In this document: positions 7,501 through 15,525 of the stretch, one piece after another
Layout of the letters: each line of letters begins with the position of its first letter
Numbering within the stretch: the stretch's first letter is position 1
Program-made: the position numbers and the translations under genes
Assembly (NCBI GenBank): GCA_002371335.1
Contig: DFHP01000145.1
Coordinates: 1-27,275, forward strand
Origin: Eubacterium sp. UBA3720
GTDB lineage: Bacteria > Bacillota > Clostridia > Lachnospirales > Lachnospiraceae
Length of the DNA stretch: 27,275 nucleotides
Direction: 5' to 3'
The notes under the pieces: generated by a model
What the model was told of the DNA's origin: nothing
Seen by the model: the letters and a program-made list of their open reading frames with translations, nothing else
Database searches by the model: none

Positions 7501-8229
7501 TTATAGAGGCTTTTTCACCGGAACCCCCGCTTTTCTTGGGTATTGTCCGGGCGTGTGTCCTGTTTTTTCTATAAATATAAGAGATCGGTCCAACACCTCA
7601 TTCTTAAGCGTCAACTGAAAAGTAGTTACTCCTCCTGTTTTTGCTCCTAACTTTTGTATAGCGTTTGAAGCCTTTTTCACTTCAGCTCCACAATCCCCGG
7701 ATTTATAGGAAACAAAAATTCCGCCCTCCCGTACATAAGGTAAACAATACTCTGATAAAGTCGAGAGATTTGCCACTGCCCGTGATACTGCATAGTCGAA
7801 ACATTCTCTTAATTCCGGATCTCTTGCTCCATCCTCTGCTCTGCTATGAATGGTTTCAATTTCTTTTAATCCCAGCGTATCAATTACTTCATTCAAAAAA
7901 TTGATCCTTTTATTTAATGAATCAAGCAAAACCACCTTCAGTTCCGGAAAAATGATTTTTAATGGGATTCCCGGAAAGCCGGCTCCTGTTCCCACATCTA
8001 TTAAACTATGCCCGGATTTTGGGGTAATATAGCCGGCCAGTGCAGCGCTGTCTACGAAGTGTTTCGTTATCACTTCATCATATCCGGTAATTGCCGTAAG
8101 ATTCATTCTTTCGTTCCAGTCTATAAGAAGCTCATAATACTTCAAAAACTGATCTATCTGATCATCAGTCAGGACAATTTCAAATTTCTTCAATTGATCA
8201 ATAAATGAACTCGTATCATATTTATTCAT
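7501..8229 (-). CDS. rsmG: 16S rRNA (guanine-N7) methyltransferase RsmG (GidB)
   Basis: RsmG uses S-adenosylmethionine to methylate N7 of G527 (E. coli numbering) in 16S rRNA. Its loss gives low-level streptomycin resistance in several bacteria. The 242-residue protein has the family N-terminus (MNLTAI at about 42-47), the SAM-binding loop LIDVGTGAGFPG (about 76-87), the acidic VVLLDSLNKRINFL segment, and the YAVSRAVANL motif. I chose the ATG at 8229, with a GGGAG site 8 bases upstream. A TTG 27 bases further upstream would add nine residues without a clear site of its own. It follows mnmG by 47 bp, the common mnmG-rsmG pairing. It is intact and of normal length. Confidence 0.95.
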   Translation of the reverse strand: MNKYDTSSFIDQLKKFEIVLTDDQIDQFLKYYELLIDWNERMNLTAITGYDEVITKHFVDSAALAGYITPKSGHSLIDVGTGAGFPGIPLKIIFPELKVVLLDSLNKRINFLNEVIDTLGLKEIETIHSRAEDGARDPELRECFDYAVSRAVANLSTLSEYCLPYVREGGIFVSYKSGDCGAEVKKASNAIQKLGAKTGGVTTFQLTLKNEVLDRSLIFIEKTGHTPGQYPRKAGVPVKKPL

Positions 8230-8276
8230 AAATAGCACTCCCGGCACTCCGTTCAATCAAACTCTTTTTTTCCTTT

Positions 8277-10163
8277 TTAAGGCTTTTTCATCTTATGAGC
8301 TTCCAGATAAACCAGGAGAACTGATATATCTGCCGGAGAAACTCCCTGGATTCTTGCCGCCTGTCCTATATTTGCGGGCATGAATTTTTTTAGTTTCTGA
8401 CGTGCCTCCAGTCTCAGACTGCTGACATCATCATAATCTATCTCTGAAGGGATTCTTCGAGCTTCTTTTTTCCTGAACTGTTCTACCTGTTTTATCTGAC
8501 GGGTTATATATCCTTCATATTTTATATTAATATTGACCTGTTCCCGGACATCATAGGGAAGATCAGGTCTGTTTTTATCTATTTCTTTCAGACATTCATA
8601 GTTAAGCTCAGGGCGTCTGATCAGCTCCTCCAGAGTAATTCCGTGAGTAAGAGGCGTTGAGTTATTCTTTTTCAGACATTCCTGAACCGCATCGTTTGCA
8701 CCTATCCTCACCTTTTTTACACGTTCTGTCTCTTCTTTGATACGTTTTTGTTTCAACAGAAGCGCCTGATACTGCTCCTCAGAGATCAGACCTGCCTGAT
8801 ATCCGTACTTTCGAAGCCTTATATCAGCATTATCCTGACGGAGAAGTAATCTGTATTCCGCGCGGCTCGTCATCATTCGATATGGTTCCATCATTTCTTT
8901 TGTCACCAGATCATCTATCAGCACACCTATATAAGACTCAGCCCGATCAAGAACGATCTGTTCCTTGCCCAGCAATTTCATAGAAGCATTTATACCTGCG
9001 ATCAGGCCCTGCGCTGCAGCTTCCTCATATCCGGAACTTCCGTTGATCTGTCCGCCGGCAAAAAGACCGCTGATTCTTTTAAATTCAAGTGTCTGATGAA
9101 TCTGAACAGGATCGATCAGATCGTATTCGATAGCATATGCATTACGTACGATTTTTGCATTTTCAAGTCCCGGTACGGATCTGTACATTGCGTCCTGGAC
9201 ATCTTCAGGCATTGAAGAAGACATTCCGTCAATATACATCTCATTGGTATATCTGCCTTCGGGTTCGATGAATACCTGGTGACTGGTTTTATCCGCAAAT
9301 TTTACCACTTTATCTTCTATAGAAGGGCAATAGCGGGGGCCCGTACCTCTGATCAAACCGGAGTATAAAGGTGATCTGTCTATATTTTCTCTTATGATTT
9401 CATGAGTTTTTTCACATGTATGCGTCAGCCAGCAGGAAACCTGCTCTATCTGAACGTCCTCCGGATCTGTCGAAAATGAAAAAGGTACTACTCTATCATC
9501 TCCGAACTGCTCCTCCATCTTTGAAAAGTCAATAGTTCTTCTGTCTATTCTGGCAGGAGTACCTGTCTTGAAACGAAGTATATCTATTCCGTTCTTTATA
9601 AGCGAATCTGTCAGATGTGTGGCCGCCTGCAGTCCATTCGGTCCCGTTTCATTTACCACATCGCCGAAGAGACATCTTGAATTCAGATATACTCCCGTAC
9701 ACAAAATAACAGCCCTGCTGTGATAAACAGCACCTGAAAGCGTCTTTACACCTTTAACTTCACCATCCTCTACGATGATTTCTGTTACCTCGGCCTGTTT
9801 GATAGTAAGATGATCCGTATTTTCCATCACGGAACGCATTCTTTTGCTGTATTCACTTTTATCAGCCTGAGCGCGCAGTGAATGTACCGCAGGCCCTTTT
9901 GATTTATTCAGCATTTTTGACTGAATAAATGTTTTGTCTATATTTTTTCCCATTTCTCCGCCAAGAGCGTCCAGTTCTCTCACCAGATGTCCCTTGGAGG
10001 ACCCGCCTATGTTTGGGTTACAGGGCATTAATGCGATACTATCGACACTGACCGTGAAAACGATCGTTTCAAGTCCCAGTCTGGCGCATGCAAGAGACGC
10101 CTCACATCCGGCATGACCTGCACCGACTACTACCACATCAAAATTTTTTTCCATTAATGACAT
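8277..10163 (-). CDS. mnmG: tRNA uridine-5-carboxymethylaminomethyl modification enzyme MnmG (GidA)
   Basis: MnmG is the FAD/NADH-dependent partner of MnmE. Together they add a (carboxymethyl)aminomethyl group to C5 of wobble uridine 34 in several tRNAs. The 628-residue protein starts with a Rossmann dinucleotide motif (VVVVGAGHAGCEA, about 10-22). It carries the family signatures GTGPRYCPSIEDKVVKF and FAGGQINGSSGYEEAAAQG, and ends in a helical C-terminal domain of the kind that contacts MnmE. The ATG at 10163 has an AGAGGA site at good spacing; a second ATG three codons later is less well placed. A 280-bp spacer with a DnaA box separates it from mnmE, longer than the short gap usual in Firmicutes. 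Confidence 0.97.
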   Translation of the reverse strand: MSLMEKNFDVVVVGAGHAGCEASLACARLGLETIVFTVSVDSIALMPCNPNIGGSSKGHLVRELDALGGEMGKNIDKTFIQSKMLNKSKGPAVHSLRAQADKSEYSKRMRSVMENTDHLTIKQAEVTEIIVEDGEVKGVKTLSGAVYHSRAVILCTGVYLNSRCLFGDVVNETGPNGLQAATHLTDSLIKNGIDILRFKTGTPARIDRRTIDFSKMEEQFGDDRVVPFSFSTDPEDVQIEQVSCWLTHTCEKTHEIIRENIDRSPLYSGLIRGTGPRYCPSIEDKVVKFADKTSHQVFIEPEGRYTNEMYIDGMSSSMPEDVQDAMYRSVPGLENAKIVRNAYAIEYDLIDPVQIHQTLEFKRISGLFAGGQINGSSGYEEAAAQGLIAGINASMKLLGKEQIVLDRAESYIGVLIDDLVTKEMMEPYRMMTSRAEYRLLLRQDNADIRLRKYGYQAGLISEEQYQALLLKQKRIKEETERVKKVRIGANDAVQECLKKNNSTPLTHGITLEELIRRPELNYECLKEIDKNRPDLPYDVREQVNINIKYEGYITRQIKQVEQFRKKEARRIPSEIDYDDVSSLRLEARQKLKKFMPANIGQAARIQGVSPADISVLLVYLEAHKMKKP

Positions 10164-10186
10164 GCTTGATCCTCTTTATTTAAAAG

Positions 10187-10195
10187 TTATCCACA
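10187..10195 (+). promoter_or_regulatory. perfect DnaA box in the mnmE-mnmG spacer
   Basis: TTATCCACA matches the bacterial DnaA box consensus at all nine positions. It lies 24 bp upstream of mnmG, so bound DnaA could block or adjust mnmG transcription or titrate DnaA. One nine-base match could still be chance. Confidence 0.6.
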
Positions 10196-10266
10196 TTTTT
10201 ATGCGTTTATAAACATTTCTTTTTATTAAACCAACTCTTTTACTGACAATTATTCCCTAAAATGTT

Positions 10267-10336
10267 TATAATTATGTTTACCAGGAATGAATAGAAGACA
10301 AAAAAGCTTCATAGACATCTATATAATTATGTTTAC
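10267..10336 (+). repeat. 15-bp direct repeat spaced 55 bp, in the mnmE-mnmG spacer
   Basis: TATAATTATGTTTAC occurs exactly at 10267-10281 and again at 10322-10336. The 55-bp offset is close to five helical turns, so both copies would face the same side of the DNA. The region is AT-rich, and on the minus strand it is upstream of mnmG. A role as paired operator sites is inferred only. Confidence 0.6.
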
Positions 10337-10391
10337 TATACATAATATTGTTTTTATTTTGATCTGTCATTTTCATGACTTTGTCCTGTCT

Positions 10392-10435
10392 TTCTTCTAC
10401 CGTTCTTCTACTGTTCTTCTACCGTTCTTCTATCG
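10392..10435 (+). repeat. 11-bp tandem repeat, four copies, next to the mnmE stop
   Basis: TTCTTCTACCG, TTCTTCTACTG, TTCTTCTACCG and TTCTTCTATCG follow one another without gaps, then a decayed fifth copy runs into the mnmE stop. All pyrimidines apart from one A and one G per unit sit on the plus strand. The 11-bp unit is about one helical turn. Confidence 0.85.
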
Positions 10436-10443
10436 TTTTTCTG

Positions 10444-11826
10444 TTATTTTCCCATACAGAACGAAGAAAATATCTCATTCACCAGATCTTCTCCGACTGT
10501 CTGTCCCGTGATGACGCCCAGCGCGTCGCATGCTGCCATCAGATCGATAGAATAAAAATCCTCAGGCATATCATCCTCAATGCTTCTGATCACAAAACCC
10601 AGATTTTCATCTGCATCACTCAGTGCTTTTTTGTGACGCATATTTGTAATGTATATTTCATCGTTGAAGTTGATCTCGCCATTGAAAAACATCTCTTTTA
10701 TATTCTGTTCCAGCACATCAATGCCTTCATTGTTTTTTGCTGAAATATATATACAGGGAGACTGTGTTTTACCGGCCATTTCTTCTGCGGAAATGACTGT
10801 GTCCAGATCACTTTTATTTAACAGAACGATCGATTTTTTATCACGGATCATTTCAATGATATTCAGATCATTTTCGTCAAGAGACGCAGAGCTGTCCACC
10901 ACGTACAGAATGAGGTCGGCGTCTGAGGCGTGCTCTATGGCTTTTTCCACTCCTATCTGCTCTATGATGTTGTCAGACTGGCGGATACCTGCTGTATCCA
11001 TAAGACAAAGCGTAATTCCGTTTATATTGATCTGATCCTCGAGAACATCCCTTGTGGTTCCCTCAATGTCAGTAACGATAGCCTTTTCTTCTCCGGCAAG
11101 TGCGTTGAGAAGAGATGATTTTCCTGCATTTGGTTTTCCCACGATCACCGTCTTTATTCCTTCAGAAATAAAGCGCCCTGAATCCGAAGAATCTATCAGC
11201 TTTCTGATCCTTTTTCTCTGTTCTTCTACGATAACCTTGAGATTTCCGCCGTATCCCGTTATATCATAGTGTTCCGGATCATCCAATGCCGCTTCTATAA
11301 AAGCAGTTTCATGTATCAGTTTCTGACGTATGTCTCTGATTTCATCAGATATGGCTCCCCGCAGATGTCTTATCGAAGATTTCAAAGCAAACTGATTTCT
11401 GGCAGAAATAATATCCATCACTGCTTCCGCCTGTGACAGGTCCATTCTTCCGTTCAGAAAAGCTCTCTTTGTAAATTCACCCGGTTCTGCCGGACGTACT
11501 CCGTTTCTGACAACCGTATCCAGTACACTCCTTGCGGACAAAACGCCGCCGTGGCAGTCAATTTCCACAGTATCTTCACCTGTATAGGAGTGCGGGCCTC
11601 TCATCAGCATAACAAGTACTTCATCGACAGTTTCATTTCCGTCCATGATATATCCATGATGGATCGTATGTGTTTTCTGTTCTGTCAGCTTCTTTCCAAA
11701 ACCATTATCAAAAATTTTTTCAATCAGCGAAAAAGCTTCTTTACCGCTTACTCTGACAATAGCTATGCCAGAAGGAGAAAGTGCTGTGGAGATTGCTCCT
11801 ATCGTATCATTATAAAAATCCGGCAT
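10444..11826 (-). CDS. mnmE: tRNA modification GTPase MnmE (TrmE)
   Basis: MnmE is a potassium-activated GTPase that binds a formyl-tetrahydrofolate and works with MnmG to modify wobble uridine 34. The 460-residue protein has the N-terminal folate-binding domain (about 1-118), helical segments, and an inserted G domain starting near residue 216. The P-loop GKPNAGKSS is at 230-238, TTRD follows as switch I, DTAGIR as G3, and NKSD as G4. It ends with the family C-terminal motif FCMGK, whose cysteine is conserved. The ATG at 11826 follows an AGAGG site; a TTG one codon earlier is possible. A good promoter lies 50 bp upstream, so it is transcribed separately from the ABC transporter. Confidence 0.97.
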   Translation of the reverse strand: MPDFYNDTIGAISTALSPSGIAIVRVSGKEAFSLIEKIFDNGFGKKLTEQKTHTIHHGYIMDGNETVDEVLVMLMRGPHSYTGEDTVEIDCHGGVLSARSVLDTVVRNGVRPAEPGEFTKRAFLNGRMDLSQAEAVMDIISARNQFALKSSIRHLRGAISDEIRDIRQKLIHETAFIEAALDDPEHYDITGYGGNLKVIVEEQRKRIRKLIDSSDSGRFISEGIKTVIVGKPNAGKSSLLNALAGEEKAIVTDIEGTTRDVLEDQININGITLCLMDTAGIRQSDNIIEQIGVEKAIEHASDADLILYVVDSSASLDENDLNIIEMIRDKKSIVLLNKSDLDTVISAEEMAGKTQSPCIYISAKNNEGIDVLEQNIKEMFFNGEINFNDEIYITNMRHKKALSDADENLGFVIRSIEDDMPEDFYSIDLMAACDALGVITGQTVGEDLVNEIFSSFCMGK

Positions 11827-11877
11827 CAAAAAAACCTCTCAAATTTTGCTGTATAAACAGAAATAAAGTCGATTAAT

Positions 11878-11906
11878 ACTATAACAGAATAAGACCTTTC
11901 AGGCAA
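11878..11906 (-). promoter_or_regulatory. predicted mnmE promoter
   Basis: On the minus strand TTGCCT (11901-11906) and TATAGT (11878-11883) are exactly 17 bases apart. The -10 differs by one base from consensus and the -35 matches at four of six. It lies just after the transporter terminator. Confidence 0.65.
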
Positions 11907-11914
11907 TTCACACA

Positions 11915-11960
11915 TAAAAAAGGACGCCACACTTTTCTTTTATCGTCATGTGGCATCCCT
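11915..11960 (-). terminator. intrinsic terminator of the amino-acid ABC transporter operon
   Basis: On the minus strand AGGGATGCCACA pairs with TGTGGCGTCCT around a loop of about 17 bases and is followed by a run of T. It lies 45 bp after the stop of the ATPase gene and just before the mnmE promoter. Confidence 0.85.
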
Positions 11961-12004
11961 TATGGAACTTTTTTTTCTCCTGTCCCGTATAAGCCGCAGA
12001 TCAG

Positions 12005-12727
12005 TCAGAGTACTGCGCTCAGGAACTGTTTTGCTTTCTCTGTCTTCGGATTGGCGAAAAATTCCTCCGGCGGAGCCTGCTCAGCGATCACGCCGCCATC
12101 CATGAACATGATCCTGGAGCCTACTTCTCTGGCAAATCCCATCTCGTGTGTTACAACGATCATGGTCATTCCTTCGTCGGCCAGCTGCTTCATTACATTC
12201 AGAACTTCTCCTACCATCTCCGGATCGAGAGCTGAAGTTGGCTCGTCGAAAAGCATTACGTCCGGATGCATTGCCAGCGCGCGGACGATCGCTATTCTCT
12301 GTTTCTGACCTCCTGAAAGCTGTGAAGGATAAGCGTCTACCTTGTCTGCAAGTCCAACCCTGTCCAGAAGCTCCATTGCTTCATTTTCCGCCTCTTCAAC
12401 TGTTTTTAATCTTAGTTTTACCGGAGCCAGTGTCATGTTTTGCATGATCGTAAGATTGTTAAACAGGTTAAAATGCTGGAATACCATACCCATTTTCTGA
12501 CGCTGTTTATTGATATCTGTTTTCGGATCCGTCATGGAGACGTTTTCAAATATAATTTCACCGCTTGAAGGTGTCTCGAGCATGTTCAGACAACGCAGAA
12601 AAGTGGATTTTCCTGAACCGGAGGGCCCTATAATAACGACTTTTTCACCTTTATCGATATGTTCGGTGATACCGCGAAGTACCTGGTTATCACCAAATCT
12701 CTTTTTCAAATTTTTAACGTCGATCAC
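12005..12727 (-). CDS. polar amino-acid ABC transporter, ATP-binding protein (GlnQ/ArtM type)
   Basis: This ATPase drives uptake of a polar amino acid from the inner face of the membrane. The 240-residue protein has Walker A GPSGSGKS (34-41), a Q-loop at about 84, the signature LSGGQ (137-141), Walker B VMLFDEPT with its catalytic Glu at about 162, and the switch His in VVTHEMGFA. The pattern is that of the polar amino-acid importer family; the exact substrate (Gln, Arg, cystine or other) cannot be read from it. It starts with GTG, after an AAGGAGG site, inside the last codons of the permease gene (14-bp overlap), so the two are translationally coupled. A terminator follows. Confidence 0.95.
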   Translation of the reverse strand: MIDVKNLKKRFGDNQVLRGITEHIDKGEKVVIIGPSGSGKSTFLRCLNMLETPSSGEIIFENVSMTDPKTDINKQRQKMGMVFQHFNLFNNLTIMQNMTLAPVKLRLKTVEEAENEAMELLDRVGLADKVDAYPSQLSGGQKQRIAIVRALAMHPDVMLFDEPTSALDPEMVGEVLNVMKQLADEGMTMIVVTHEMGFAREVGSRIMFMDGGVIAEQAPPEEFFANPKTEKAKQFLSAVL

Positions 12728-13481
12728 TTTGACGCAGCCTCCTTTCCAGTCTTCCCTGCAGATATGTCAGTATCATAACGAGAATAAGATAAATACATGC
12801 TATACCTATCAGCGGGAACATGGCTTCATAGGTCCTTGCGTATATTCCCTGTGCCGCATAAAGCAACTCTTTTCCGCCGATGACCGTGATCATTGACGTA
12901 TCTTTTAACAAAATAATGAACTCATTGCTCAGTGCCGGAAGGATTGCCTTGAACGCCTGCGGAATAACGATATACCTCATGGTGGTCATATAGTTCAGTC
13001 CGAGTGAACGTCCCGCTTCAGCCTGACCGGGATCGAGGCTCATCAATCCTCCTCTGATGATCTCCGAAACATACGCTCCGGAATTGATTCCAAGTGAGAT
13101 TGCTCCTACTACCGTAAAATTACGGCTGCTCTTAAAAATAACAAGGCCCATGATCAAAATCTGTACCATCATTGGCGTTCCGCGGATCACGGTAGTATAT
13201 ATCTTACATACCACGTTAAAGAATCCCAGAACCGGATTCTTCTGTCCGGGACGCTGCTGGTCGTGACCCGTTCTTACCATGGCCACTACAACTCCCAGAA
13301 AAATACCAAGGATCAGCGCCATAGCCGTAACTATCAAAGTCGTTCCGACGCCTTTCAGATAGAGGATCCATCTGTCTCCTTCGATAAAAGCCTGGTAGAA
13401 CTTTACAAAGAAATTCTGCCATGCGCTCACATGATGACCGCCTGCCATCATGCCTTTCCACTGTTCATAAAGTGCTTCCAT
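12714..13481 (-). CDS. polar amino-acid ABC transporter, permease protein
   Basis: This 255-residue membrane protein forms the channel of a polar amino-acid importer (HisMQ/GlnP permease type). A soluble N-terminal stretch of about 35 residues precedes the hydrophobic segments, the first at about 40-68. The cytoplasmic EAA loop that docks on the ATPase is readable as EAGRSLGLNYMTTMRYIVIPQA-like text, with the conserved glycine. Only one permease gene is present, so it probably acts as a homodimer. The ATG has a GGGAG site. It overlaps the ATPase gene and lies 137 bp downstream of the binding-protein gene, from which a hairpin separates it. Confidence 0.94.
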   Translation of the reverse strand: MEALYEQWKGMMAGGHHVSAWQNFFVKFYQAFIEGDRWILYLKGVGTTLIVTAMALILGIFLGVVVAMVRTGHDQQRPGQKNPVLGFFNVVCKIYTTVIRGTPMMVQILIMGLVIFKSSRNFTVVGAISLGINSGAYVSEIIRGGLMSLDPGQAEAGRSLGLNYMTTMRYIVIPQAFKAILPALSNEFIILLKDTSMITVIGGKELLYAAQGIYARTYEAMFPLIGIACIYLILVMILTYLQGRLERRLRQSDRR

Positions 13482-13541
13482 GTTTTGTCTCTCCCTTCTC
13501 TATTCCATACAGCTTTCAGGATCACCTGCTCCTGTCTGTTT

Positions 13542-13590
13542 AAAAAAGGAGGCTATCCCAATATCAGATATTAAGATAACCTCCTTTTTT
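13542..13590 (-). terminator. hairpin terminator or attenuator between binding-protein and permease genes
   Basis: AAAAAAGGAGG-TTATC pairs with GATA-GCCTCCTTTTTT on the minus strand, an 11-bp core with T-runs on both strands. It lies just after the binding-protein stop. Partial read-through would make more binding protein than permease and ATPase, as is usual for such operons. Confidence 0.85.
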
Positions 13591-13618
13591 CCAAGGGCTC
13601 TTTACTTGAACATTATAG

Positions 13619-14401
13619 TTACTCAGTAATGTATTTGTCGATGATATCCTGCACCGTACCGTCTTTAATGAGCTCTTTGAGCGCATTATTTACAGGATCT
13701 TTCAGAGCACTGTTTTTGCCGAAACCGATAGCATATTCTTCTGTCACATATTCTGTATCAAGGATCTTCAGTCCCGGAGTAGTATCTACAAAGGCCTGTG
13801 CCGGAGCGCTGTCGATTACTACGCAGTCGATCTGTCCGTTCTGAAGAGCCTGAACTGCTGTGGCTCCGTTATCGTATGCTGTCACGTGGTCTGTGCCGTA
13901 ATCATCAGAGCAGTAAATATATCCTGTAGTAGCTTTCTGGCATCCGATCATACAGTCGCCGAGACTATCTACTGTAACATCTGAATCTTCAGGCACGATT
14001 ACTACCTGAGTAGATGTGGTATAAGTATCTGAAAAATCCATGACAGAGAGACGGTCATCTGTTACGGAAACGCCTGCCATAACGATATCGCTCTTACCCT
14101 GCTGTACGGCAAGAAGCGCTGAATCAAAGCTCATATCATCGATCTGAAGCTCAAGGCCGAGTTTATCAGCGATAGCGTTTGCGATCTCTACATCGATTCC
14201 TTCATAATCGCCGCTGTCTGTCGTCATCTCATACGGAGGGAACGCTGCGTTGGTGGACATTGTCAGTTTTCCTTCATTTACAGTCTTTATATCTCCTGCT
14301 GCAACTGTGCTTGCTGCTTTTGTCTCCGTGCTTCCGGATCCGCATGCTGTCATGGAAAGTGCCATGAGAGCTGCCATTGATACTGCTGCTAACTTCTTCA
14401 T
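13619..14401 (-). CDS. polar amino-acid ABC transporter, substrate-binding lipoprotein
   Basis: This extracellular lipoprotein captures the amino acid and delivers it to the permease. The 260-residue protein begins MKKLAAVSMAALMALSMTACGSG. The lipobox places the lipid-modified cysteine at residue 20, and a short Ser/Thr/Ala linker follows. The mature part is a family 3 solute-binding fold: TNAAFPPYE, then YEGIDVEIANAIA, and MAGVSVTDDR with the Arg that usually contacts the amino-acid carboxylate. I chose the ATG at 14401 rather than one two codons upstream: AAGGAGA sits about 7 bases from it but directly against the upstream one. It is the first gene of the transporter operon and has its own promoter. 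Confidence 0.95.
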   Translation of the reverse strand: MKKLAAVSMAALMALSMTACGSGSTETKAASTVAAGDIKTVNEGKLTMSTNAAFPPYEMTTDSGDYEGIDVEIANAIADKLGLELQIDDMSFDSALLAVQQGKSDIVMAGVSVTDDRLSVMDFSDTYTTSTQVVIVPEDSDVTVDSLGDCMIGCQKATTGYIYCSDDYGTDHVTAYDNGATAVQALQNGQIDCVVIDSAPAQAFVDTTPGLKILDTEYVTEEYAIGFGKNSALKDPVNNALKELIKDGTVQDIIDKYITE

Positions 14402-14467
14402 ATTCATTCTCCTTCTTTTCTTTAATCGCTCTTAATATGTCAAATTCTTTTTCTTCTGTGACATAAT

Positions 14468-14494
14468 AAAGGGCGCGCATAACACGCGCCCCTT
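14468..14494 (-). terminator. GC-rich hairpin between jag and the transporter operon
   Basis: On the minus strand AAGGGGCGCGT pairs with GCGCGCCCTTT around a 5-base loop and is followed by the weak T tail ATTATGT. It may end the jag operon. However, the predicted transporter promoter lies upstream of it, so the hairpin would also be in the transporter leader and could act as an attenuator or stabiliser. Confidence 0.6.
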
Positions 14495-14516
14495 GGAAAC
14501 GATTTTTTCCTATTTC

Positions 14517-14544
14517 ATTTTACTCTGAATTATAACTGTGTCAA
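14517..14544 (-). promoter_or_regulatory. predicted promoter of the amino-acid transporter operon
   Basis: A perfect TTGACA (14539-14544) and TAAAAT (14517-14522) lie 16 bases apart on the minus strand. Transcription would begin near 14510, leaving a leader of about 110 bases that includes the GC-rich hairpin. Confidence 0.65.
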
Positions 14545-14598
14545 TATTTTCAGAGGTATTTTGCATAAAAATACATATAAAATACATATTTATGCCTG

Positions 14599-15513
14599 TT
14601 ATTTATCTCTCTTTGGAGCAATAACCACATGACGGTAAGGCTCGCTGCCCTCGCTGTAGGTTTCTACAAAATGATTTCCCTGCAGAGCAGAATGGATAAT
14701 CCTTCTCTCATATGGATTCATAGGCTCCATTGAAACAGATCTTCTCGTCTTTTTTACTTTACGCGCAATGTTGTTTGCCAGATTTTCCAACGTAGCTTTT
14801 CTGCGTCTTCTGTAGTCTTCCGTATCCAGTTTTACGCGTACGTAATCTTCTACGTCTCTGTTTACCACAAGGCTTACCAGGTACTGAAGAGAATCCAGTG
14901 TCTGTCCTCTCTTTCCGATGAGGATACCCATGTCTTCACCTGCAAAATCAATATCGAGACTTCCTGTCTCTTTATTATAATTCATGGTGATATTTACATC
15001 CATATTCATTGCCTTGAATACGCTGTCAAGGAATTTGGATGCCGACGCCTTCATGGTAACGATCTCTTCCGGAGATCTTTCGAGTACTATTTCCTTAGAA
15101 TCATGTTTCTTTTCAGGAGCTTTTTCTTTGGCTTTCTTTTTACCGTTATCTTTTTTAGCCGGTTTTCTGTCAGCCTTTTTTTCAAACTCTTTTTCAGCTT
15201 TGATATCAGCTGTTTTGTTCTCAGCCTCTTTTTTCTCGGCTTCCTGCTTTTCTGCCTTCTGCTCGGCTTCTACTTCTTTGACTACTGCGATGTCGATTGG
15301 CTCGAGTTCGATTTTTTCAAGCTGCTCCTCTATCGTTTCTTTTTTACGTACCTTGATCACTGCAGGTTTGCTTCCGAATCCGAGGAATCCGGTGCTTCCC
15401 TCGCTGATAATCTCAATATCAAGCTGGTCGCTGGTGATCCCAAGCTCGATACAGGCTTTTGTAATGGCTTCATTTACTGTTTTTGCTGAAACCTCTGTAT
15501 ATTCATATCCCAT
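14599..15513 (-). CDS. jag: RNA-binding protein Jag/KhpB (Jag-N, KH, R3H)
   Basis: Jag (KhpB, EloR) is a cytosolic RNA-binding protein linked to cell elongation and division in Gram-positive bacteria. The 304-residue protein has a Jag-N domain (about 4-55, with the STGFLGFGSKPA motif). A long Lys/Glu/Ala-rich charged linker (about 60-150) follows, then a type II KH domain whose GxxG loop is GKRG (200-203) and a C-terminal R3H domain (with the conserved Arg and His in NPYERRIIHSAL). It begins 12 bp after yidC, as in most Firmicutes, and shares its transcript. The AGGGG site lies inside the end of yidC. A long linker is typical of clostridial members. Confidence 0.95.
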   Translation of the reverse strand: MGYEYTEVSAKTVNEAITKACIELGITSDQLDIEIISEGSTGFLGFGSKPAVIKVRKKETIEEQLEKIELEPIDIAVVKEVEAEQKAEKQEAEKKEAENKTADIKAEKEFEKKADRKPAKKDNGKKKAKEKAPEKKHDSKEIVLERSPEEIVTMKASASKFLDSVFKAMNMDVNITMNYNKETGSLDIDFAGEDMGILIGKRGQTLDSLQYLVSLVVNRDVEDYVRVKLDTEDYRRRRKATLENLANNIARKVKKTRRSVSMEPMNPYERRIIHSALQGNHFVETYSEGSEPYRHVVIAPKRDK

Positions 15514-15525
15514 TATCAGATACCC

